The notes under the pieces were generated by a model. It searched no databases and was not told where the DNA came from. It worked only from the letters and a program-made list of their open reading frames with translations. Below are positions 57,903 to 64,000 of a stretch of 64,000 bases of DNA, piece after piece. Position numbers and translations under genes: made by a program. Source of the stretch: Vibrio europaeus (GTDB lineage Bacteria > Pseudomonadota > Gammaproteobacteria > Enterobacterales > Vibrionaceae); contig NZ_LUAX01000003.1 of assembly GCF_001695575.1 (NCBI RefSeq), forward strand, positions 205,205 through 269,204, written 5' to 3'. The stretch's first letter is position 1; each line of letters opens with the position of its first letter.

Positions 57903-60900
57903 CTAGTTAAGGTTTGGCCCTAACCATTTCTCTGCTTCAAGCATATCCCAACCTTTGCGATCCGCGTAGCTTTGCGCTTGATCCTGTTGGATCTGAGCGA
58001 TCGCAAAGTAACGGGAGTCTGGGTGAGAGAAATACCAACCAGAAACAGAAGCGCCTGGCCACATTGCATAGCTTGTCGTCAGTGACATATCGATTGTCTC
58101 TTCAACTTTAAGCAGCTCCCACAGAGATCCTTTCTCAGTATGTTCAGGACAAGCTGGGTAACCCGGAGCAGGTCGAATCCCCTGATACTTCTCACGGATC
58201 AGCTCATCGTTCGATAAGCTCTCATCTGCAGAATAGCCCCAGATTTCTTTACGTACCTGTTCATGTAAGTACTCAGCAAATGCCTCAGCTAAGCGATCAG
58301 CCACCGCCTGAATCATGATCGCGTTATAGTCGTCACCAGCCGCTTTATATTGGTCAGCAAGTTCACGTTCACCAATGCCACCTGTAACTGCAAACGCACC
58401 AATCCAGTCCTTCTTACCTGACTGTTTAGGTGCAATGTAATCAGATAGGCAGTAGTTATAGCCTTTCGGCTTCTCTGTTTGCTGGCGCAGGTTATGCAGC
58501 ACTTTAGCCACTTCAGTGCGCGATTCATCGGTGTACACCTCAATATCATCGCCAACACTTGCAGCAGGGAACAGAGCACACATACCACGAGCTTTAAGCA
58601 GCCCTTCTCGCTCGACTCGGTCTAGCAGATCATTGGCATCTTTAAACAGACGCTTCGCCTCTTCGCCGACTTCTTCATGGTCTAAGATCGCTGGGTACTT
58701 ACCGACAAGCGACCAAGTCATAAAGAAAGGCGTCCAATCTATGTAGTTACGCAGTGTGGCAACGTCAAAATCATCAAACACGTGAACACCCGGCTTAGCA
58801 GGCTCTGGAGGTGTATAGCTCTCCCAGTCAATCGCTACTTTGTTAGCTCGCGCTTGTTCGAGAGTGACAGGCTTGGTTCTTGGTTTCTTACGATTATGCT
58901 GATCACGAACGCGTACATAATCAGCGTCTACTTTCTCGACAAAAGCAGGACGCAGCTCATCAGAGAGTAGTGAGGTACATACCCCTACCGCTCTAGATGC
59001 ATTGTTGACATACACCACTGGGTGCTTGTAGTTTTGTTCAATCTTAACCGCGGTATGAGCTTTAGATGTCGTCGCGCCGCCTATAAGAAGTGGTAGGTCG
59101 AAATCAAGACGCTCCATCTCTTTCGCCACATGTACCATTTCATCCAGTGATGGCGTAATCAGACCAGAAAGTCCGATGATATCAACGTTCTCTTCTTTGG
59201 CGACTTTAAGGATTTTTTCACATGGAACCATGACACCGAGATCGATGATCTCATAGTTATTACACTGTAGAACAACGCCAACAATGTTCTTACCGATATC
59301 ATGGACATCACCTTTTACTGTAGCTAAAAGAATCTTACCGTTCGAGTAGCCCGCTTGCTTTGATGCGTTAATATAAGGCTCTAAGTGAGCAACCGCCTGC
59401 TTCATAACGCGTGCAGACTTAACGACCTGAGGTAAGAACATCTTACCTTCACCAAACAGATCACCAACCACATTCATGCCGTCCATTAACGGACCTTCAA
59501 TCACCTCTAATGGCTTACTGGCATTAACTCGCGCCTCTTCGGTGTCTTCAACAATAAACTCGGTGATACCTTTAACTAGCGCATGCTCTAAACGCTTCTC
59601 AACTGACCAGGTACGCCATTCAAGTGCTGAGGCATCTTCTTCTTTTCCGACGCCTTTACCTGCATATTCAGCAGCAATATCGAGTAGTCGCTCTGTACCA
59701 TCATCACGTCGGTTTAGAACCACATCTTCTACCGCTTCACGCAATTTGTCGGGTACGTTGTCGTAAATCTCAAGCTGACCAGCATTTACGATCCCCATAT
59801 CCATACCGTTTTTAAAACAGTGGTAAAGGAATACGGCGTGAATTGCTTCACGTACATAGTTGTTGCCACGGAATGAGAAAGAGACGTTAGATACGCCACC
59901 AGAGATCATCGCGTAAGGCAGGTCACGCTTGATATCCGCAACCGCTTCAATAAAATCTACTGCGTAGTTGTTATGCTCTTCAATACCGGTCGCAACAGCA
60001 AAAATGTTCGGGTCGAAGATGATATCTTCAGGTGGGAAGCCAATTTCATCAACCAAGATATTGTAGGCATTAGTACATATTTCGAGTTTGCGTTCACGCG
60101 TTTCTGCCTGACCAACTTCATCAAACGCCATCACGATAACAGCCGCACCATAGCGACGAATCAGCTTAGCTTGCTCAACAAACTTCTCTTTACCTTCCTT
60201 GAGTGAGATGGAGTTAACGATTCCTTTACCCTGAATACACTTCAGGCCTGCTTCGATAACCTCCCACTTAGAGGAGTCAACCATGATAGGCACTTTGGAG
60301 ATTTCTGGCTCAGAGGCACACAGGTTGAGGAAGCGCACCATACATGCTTCAGCATCAAGCATGCCTTCATCCATATTGATATCGATGATTTGCGCGCCGT
60401 TCTCGACTTGCTGGCGTGCAACCTCTAACGCCTCATCATAAAGCTCTTCTTTGATCAGACGTTTAAAGCGCGCAGAACCCGTTACGTTAGTTCGTTCACC
60501 AACGTTAACAAACAGGGTTTCTTTTTCGATTGTCAGTGGCTCAAGGCCAGATAGACGACAAGCCGTGATAAGTTCTGGTAATGTGCGCGGTTTTACTCCT
60601 TCTACCGCGATAGCCATTTGGCGGATATGCTCTGGAGTCGTACCACAACAACCGCCAATCAGGTTTAAGAAACCACTTTCCGCCCACTCTTTAACATGCA
60701 CCGCCATATCTTCAGGTGATAAGTCATACTCACCAAAGGCGTTAGGTAAACCCGCATTAGGGTGAGTAGAAACGAATGTCTCTGAGATACGTGAGAGCTC
60801 TTCCACATACGGACGTAGTTCATCAGGGCCTAGCGCACAGTTCAAACCAAATGAGATTGGATTGACGTGACGAAGTGAGTTGTAGAACGCTTCGGTTGTT

Positions 60901-61580
60901 TGACCTGAAAGCGTTCGACCTGAAGCATCGGTAATCGTGCCCGATATCATCACTGGCAGTTTGGTACCCAACTCTTCAAACACCGTTTCTACCGCAAAGG
61001 CACACGCTTTAGCGTTCAAGGTATCGAAGATGGTCTCGATCAGAATTAAATCTGAGCCGCCTTTAATCAGAGCGCGCGTCGACTCTGAATACGCTTCGAC
61101 AAGCTCATCAAAGCTAACGTTTCGATAACCGGGATCGTTTACATCGGGTGAAATAGAACATGTGCGGTTAGTTGGGCCCAATACACCTGCAACGTAACGA
61201 GGTTTTTCTGGCGTTTTTGCCGTCCACTCATCAGCCGCTTCACGCGCGAGTTTCGCTGCAGCAAAGTTGATCTCTTCACTTAGGCTTTCCATCTCGTAGT
61301 CAGCCATCGCAATAGTGGTTGCGTTGAAAGTGTTAGTTTCGAGGATGTCCGCTCCCGACTCTAGATAAGCAGAATGGATATCTTTTATAAGTTGAGGCTG
61401 AGAAAGAACAAGTAAGTCATTATTGCCTTTTAAATCGCAATGCCAGTCAGCAAAGCGCTCACCTCGATAATCTTGCTCTTCTAATTTGTAGTCTTGAATC
61501 ATGGTGCCCATACCACCATCAATCAACAAGATACGTTGTTTTAATTGAGCTTCAATCTGTTGCCTTACATTACTTCCCAC
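57903..61580 (-). CDS. metH: Cobalamin-dependent methionine synthase
   Basis: A 1225-residue modular enzyme moving methyl from methyltetrahydrofolate to homocysteine. The homocysteine domain (1-325) ends with zinc ligands [11 protein letters not shown]. The folate domain covers about 355-615. The cobalamin domain (about 650-895) has [11 protein letters not shown] with the axial histidine, and the reactivation domain fills 900-1225. It starts with GTG after GAGG. MetJ-type boxes lie at its promoter. No cobalamin riboswitch is visible in the short leader. Confidence 0.97.
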   Translation of the reverse strand: MGSNVRQQIEAQLKQRILLIDGGMGTMIQDYKLEEQDYRGERFADWHCDLKGNNDLLVLSQPQLIKDIHSAYLESGADILETNTFNATTIAMADYEMESLSEEINFAAAKLAREAADEWTAKTPEKPRYVAGVLGPTNRTCSISPDVNDPGYRNVSFDELVEAYSESTRALIKGGSDLILIETIFDTLNAKACAFAVETVFEELGTKLPVMISGTITDASGRTLSGQTTEAFYNSLRHVNPISFGLNCALGPDELRPYVEELSRISETFVSTHPNAGLPNAFGEYDLSPEDMAVHVKEWAESGFLNLIGGCCGTTPEHIRQMAIAVEGVKPRTLPELITACRLSGLEPLTIEKETLFVNVGERTNVTGSARFKRLIKEELYDEALEVARQQVENGAQIIDINMDEGMLDAEACMVRFLNLCASEPEISKVPIMVDSSKWEVIEAGLKCIQGKGIVNSISLKEGKEKFVEQAKLIRRYGAAVIVMAFDEVGQAETRERKLEICTNAYNILVDEIGFPPEDIIFDPNIFAVATGIEEHNNYAVDFIEAVADIKRDLPYAMISGGVSNVSFSFRGNNYVREAIHAVFLYHCFKNGMDMGIVNAGQLEIYDNVPDKLREAVEDVVLNRRDDGTERLLDIAAEYAGKGVGKEEDASALEWRTWSVEKRLEHALVKGITEFIVEDTEEARVNASKPLEVIEGPLMDGMNVVGDLFGEGKMFLPQVVKSARVMKQAVAHLEPYINASKQAGYSNGKILLATVKGDVHDIGKNIVGVVLQCNNYEIIDLGVMVPCEKILKVAKEENVDIIGLSGLITPSLDEMVHVAKEMERLDFDLPLLIGGATTSKAHTAVKIEQNYKHPVVYVNNASRAVGVCTSLLSDELRPAFVEKVDADYVRVRDQHNRKKPRTKPVTLEQARANKVAIDWESYTPPEPAKPGVHVFDDFDVATLRNYIDWTPFFMTWSLVGKYPAILDHEEVGEEAKRLFKDANDLLDRVEREGLLKARGMCALFPAASVGDDIEVYTDESRTEVAKVLHNLRQQTEKPKGYNYCLSDYIAPKQSGKKDWIGAFAVTGGIGERELADQYKAAGDDYNAIMIQAVADRLAEAFAEYLHEQVRKEIWGYSADESLSNDELIREKYQGIRPAPGYPACPEHTEKGSLWELLKVEETIDMSLTTSYAMWPGASVSGWYFSHPDSRYFAIAQIQQDQAQSYADRKGWDMLEAEKWLGPNLN

Positions 61581-61630
61581 GGTACAGCCTCATTCCTTTA
61601 GTTATCACTCCATCCTATCACACATTTAAA

Positions 61631-61646
61631 AGGAGTCTAGACGTCC
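61631..61646. promoter_or_regulatory. Putative MetJ operator before metH
   Basis: Two adjoining eight-mers, AGGAGTCT (6 of 8) and AGACGTCC (7 of 8 to AGACGTCT), overlap the predicted metH transcription start. The layout equals that at metK. Confidence 0.65.
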
Positions 61647-61649
61647 AAA

Positions 61650-61678
61650 ATACTTAATTGATGACTTAGTTATGACAA
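61650..61678 (-). promoter_or_regulatory. Putative metH promoter
   Basis: On the leftward strand TTGTCA (61673-61678), 17 bases, AAGTAT (61650-61655). The expected start near 61643 falls inside the met boxes. Confidence 0.5.
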
Positions 61679-61749
61679 AAAAATGTTTGCTATTTGTACA
61701 TAGTAGGCAGAAAATTCCCATTCATAATTTGTTACATGTCGAGATTCTA

Positions 61750-63057
61750 ATGTCGGTCTATTACACGCTCTGTTTCCTATCAGCTGCTGCTATGTTGATT
61801 GCTTTTGTAAACAGCAAGATAGGTAAAATGCAAACCACAATCGCAATTACTGCAGGTTCGATGATGCTGTCGCTGTTGATTCTTGTAGCAGGTCAAAACG
61901 ATTGGTTTCATTTAACAGAAATCGCTTCAAACACGGTTGCGAGCATTAACTTTGAAGATTTTCTACTTAAAGGGATATTGGGTTTCCTGCTTTTTGCCGG
62001 TGGCCTAGGTATCAAACTGCCAAACCTAAAAGATCAAAAGTGGGAAATCACAGCCTTAGCACTTGGCGCCACGTTATTCTCGACATTCTTTATAGGCTTT
62101 GTCCTGTATGGCTTTTGTCAGTTTATCGGCATTCAGTTCGACTTAGTCTACTGCCTACTATTTGGTGCGCTGATTTCGCCTACCGACCCGATTGCCGTTC
62201 TTGCTATCGTTAAAAAGCTCGACGCTCCTAAACGTATCTCAACTCAAATCGAAGGCGAATCTCTATTTAACGATGGCTTTGGTCTCGTTATCTTTGTCAC
62301 CATCTTTACCATCGCGTTTGGCACCGAAGCGCCTACCGTTGGCAGTGTTACTATGCTGTTTATCCAAGAAGCGCTCGGCGGCATCTTATATGGTTTTGCT
62401 TTAGGGTTACTGTTCCACTATTTAATCAGTGCTACCGACGATCACTCGATGGAGCTATTACTGACCATAGGTATACCAACAGCAGGCTATGCCTTCGCAG
62501 AAGTTCTGCATGTCTCTGGACCATTAGCTATGGTCGTATCTGGCATTATGATTGGTAACTGGACGAGATTTATCGGTTTCTCCAAAGAGAGTGAAGATCA
62601 CCTCGATCACTTTTGGGAACTCGTTGACGAATTCCTAAACGGTGTTCTATTCCTGCTGATTGGTATGTCGATGCTACTATTTGAATTCCATAAGGAAGAC
62701 TGGATTCTAATGGCTTTCTCCGTACCTCTAGTCCTGTCAGCTCGCTACCTAAGTGTTTTCTTGTCATACATTGGCTTTAAGCGTTTTCGCCAATATAACC
62801 CTTGGTCGGTCAAGATTCTTACTTGGGGTGGATTACGAGGCGGATTGGCATTAGCAATGGCGCTGTCAATTCCGTCTGGTATCTGGGTTATTCAAGATAA
62901 ACTGATAGATGTAAAAGAGATTGTCCTAGTCATGACCTACTCAGTAGTAGTGTTCTCAATCTTAGTCCAAGGCTCAACCATCACGCCAATGATCGAAAAA
63001 GCCAAGCTTGCCCAGAAAGAAATGGACTCCGCTACCAAAGAGGCAGAGCAAGAATAG
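61750..63057 (+). CDS. nhaP: NhaP-type Na+(K+)/H+ antiporter (CPA1)
   Basis: A 435-residue CPA1 cation/proton antiporter with about twelve membrane segments. Core motifs are ALISPTDPIAVLAIVKKLDAP and IEGESLFNDGFGLVIF, with the paired Asn-Asp of the ion site, and LTWGGLRGGLALAMALSIP. I prefer the ATG at 61750 (MSVYYTLCFLSAAAML). The frame is open to 61672, but the extra 26 residues are basic and unlike the family. Divergent from metH. Confidence 0.9.
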   Translation: MSVYYTLCFLSAAAMLIAFVNSKIGKMQTTIAITAGSMMLSLLILVAGQNDWFHLTEIASNTVASINFEDFLLKGILGFLLFAGGLGIKLPNLKDQKWEITALALGATLFSTFFIGFVLYGFCQFIGIQFDLVYCLLFGALISPTDPIAVLAIVKKLDAPKRISTQIEGESLFNDGFGLVIFVTIFTIAFGTEAPTVGSVTMLFIQEALGGILYGFALGLLFHYLISATDDHSMELLLTIGIPTAGYAFAEVLHVSGPLAMVVSGIMIGNWTRFIGFSKESEDHLDHFWELVDEFLNGVLFLLIGMSMLLFEFHKEDWILMAFSVPLVLSARYLSVFLSYIGFKRFRQYNPWSVKILTWGGLRGGLALAMALSIPSGIWVIQDKLIDVKEIVLVMTYSVVVFSILVQGSTITPMIEKAKLAQKEMDSATKEAEQE

Positions 63058-63080
63058 GACTTGCGAAATATCTATAACGT

Positions 63081-63108
63081 AAAGGCAGCTAACTAAGCTG
63101 CCTTTTTA
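63081..63108 (+). terminator. Terminator after the antiporter gene
   Basis: AAAGGCAGCT (63081-63090) pairs with AGCTGCCTTT (63096-63105), then TT. It lies between the antiporter and the converging dedA gene and may act on both. Confidence 0.85.
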
Positions 63109-63143
63109 GTATCTAGAACTTTTGGATCATAGGTAACCTAAAG

Positions 63144-63821
63144 CTACTTTTCAGTATTTTCCGTGACAGGTTTCAACATCGATTTACGCAGCTTGATGAC
63201 AATAATACTTGAAAGAGCAGCGCATAAGGTAATGACTGGTGCCGCCATAAGCCCCGCTGTGATGTATTTACTTATAGATTCAGGAAGCGATGGCAACAAC
63301 ATACCGAAAGAGCAGAGGAGTAATGTCCACAAGATAGCACTAAGCCAAGAGAAATAATGAAACTTCACCACTGTTCTAGCCCTCATACCCATCATTAATG
63401 GCAGTAAAGAGCGTACAACTGGGATGAATCGAGCACTAAACAAAGCCACTAAACCATGTTTACCTAAAAGCGCATCAACCTGATCTAAACGATTCTGTGG
63501 TACTACTTTTATCCACCCTTGAACTTTAGGTAGTCGGTTTAACCAAGCTCCTTGTAAATAAGCAGCCCAACTGCCAAGAGCGGCACAGATACAAATCAAC
63601 AGCAATATCGCTATCGGGTTCAATACACCGACTGCAGCCAGTGTCCCTGAAAGAACCACTACACTATCACATGGAAAAGGAGCGGCAGGAATAAAGCCAC
63701 TTTCAAGGAAAATCAAAGCCCCGACAACGCAATAAATTATCAGTGCACTTTCAGGATTCTGTAGGATTGAAAACTCCTGATTCCACAAGGCAAGCAAGAC
63801 CGACAAAGTTGCATCTAACAT
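63144..63821 (-). CDS. DedA family membrane protein
   Basis: A 225-residue DedA/VTT-domain protein of the inner membrane. Conserved blocks are ESGFIPAAPFPCDSVVVLSGTLAA near 40-60 and the arginine motif FSARFIPVVRSLLPLMMGMRARTVVKFHYFSWLSAILW near 125-160. DedA proteins are linked to lipid carrier recycling and proton-motive-force homeostasis. Which paralogue this is cannot be told. From 63822 to the window end I see no gene. Confidence 0.9.
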   Translation of the reverse strand: MLDATLSVLLALWNQEFSILQNPESALIIYCVVGALIFLESGFIPAAPFPCDSVVVLSGTLAAVGVLNPIAILLLICICAALGSWAAYLQGAWLNRLPKVQGWIKVVPQNRLDQVDALLGKHGLVALFSARFIPVVRSLLPLMMGMRARTVVKFHYFSWLSAILWTLLLCSFGMLLPSLPESISKYITAGLMAAPVITLCAALSSIIVIKLRKSMLKPVTENTEK

Positions 63822-64000
63822 ACCGTTTCCTCAGCTAGATATAAGTGACTCCTTTTTGTATCGCTCACAGACAATTTTCTTTCATGTATTGATAGGGTAG
63901 TTAGTTGAGCTTCATGCTTTCTATTGTTCGCCGAATGTAACCTTCGAGATTCTATGTAGTGGTTGTAGTGGATAAGTGAAATTGGTCATAATTCTAGAAT

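Noticed and set aside
61581..61749. Cobalamin riboswitch or SAM riboswitch before metH
   Set aside because: The region is short and shows none of the long conserved helices. The met boxes explain the likely control.

Overview
The window is a stretch of a Vibrio-type (Vibrionaceae, Gammaproteobacteria) chromosome. The assignment rests on gene content and order, not on a database search. The first 38 kb follow the gene order I recall from the E. coli 66-minute region (argP-argO, mscS, fbaA-pgk-epd, tktA, metK, sprT, endA, rsmE, gshB, yqgE, ruvX, yggS-proC-yggT-yggU-rdgB-hemW, trmB, mutY, yggX, mltC). PilT/PilU are present, and so are tandem Phe/Thr/Asn tRNA arrays. From 43 to 58 kb lies the envelope and nitrogen cluster plsC-murA-ibaG-mlaBCDEF-cax-kdsD-kdsC-lptCAB-rpoN-hpf-ptsN-rapZ-npr-mgtE. 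MetH, a CPA1 antiporter and a DedA protein follow.

Layout. 0-6 kb: a diguanylate cyclase, a SIMPL protein, the ArgP/ArgO pair around a perfect palindrome, a YbaK-type deacylase and MscS. 6-14 kb: central carbon genes (fbaA, pgk, epd, tktA) and metK. Near-identical LacI-family-type operators lie before fbaA and tktA. MetJ boxes lie at the metK promoter and again at metH, 49 kb away. 14-19 kb: DUF2189, sprT, endA, rsmE, gshB, yqgE, ruvX. 19-26.4 kb: the main accessory-looking block, placed between ruvX and pilU. It holds a leftward operon (two small paralogous secreted proteins, a DUF4198 protein, an ABC ATPase and an unusual permease) divergent from feoA-feoB-feoC-like. Fur-, FNR- and unassigned operator-like sites lie between them. 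26-38 kb: pilU-pilT, the yggS-to-hemW operon, an octamer tandem repeat, glsB, trmB, mutY, yggX, mltC.

38.2-41.5 kb: two tRNA arrays (Phe-Thr-Phe-Asn and Phe-Thr-Asn-Thr-Asn) with near-identical promoters and terminators, separated by a chemoreceptor gene. A decayed tRNA-Asn 3' end follows the second array. 41.6-42.9 kb: a small soluble chemoreceptor-like protein is coupled to a diiron metallo-beta-lactamase-fold protein, a candidate oxygen or iron sensing pair. 43-58 kb: lipid transport (Mla), LPS transport and Kdo synthesis (Kds/Lpt), and sigma-54 with nitrogen-PTS genes, almost all tightly packed. 57.9-64 kb: metH divergent from a Na+/H+ antiporter gene, then dedA.

The best candidates for something not well described are the feo-linked DUF4198/ABC operon, whose three secreted products are all predicted to begin with histidine after signal cleavage, and the mini-chemoreceptor plus diiron protein pair. 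Most of the rest is conserved core genome. No insertion sequence, prophage, CRISPR array or origin was seen.
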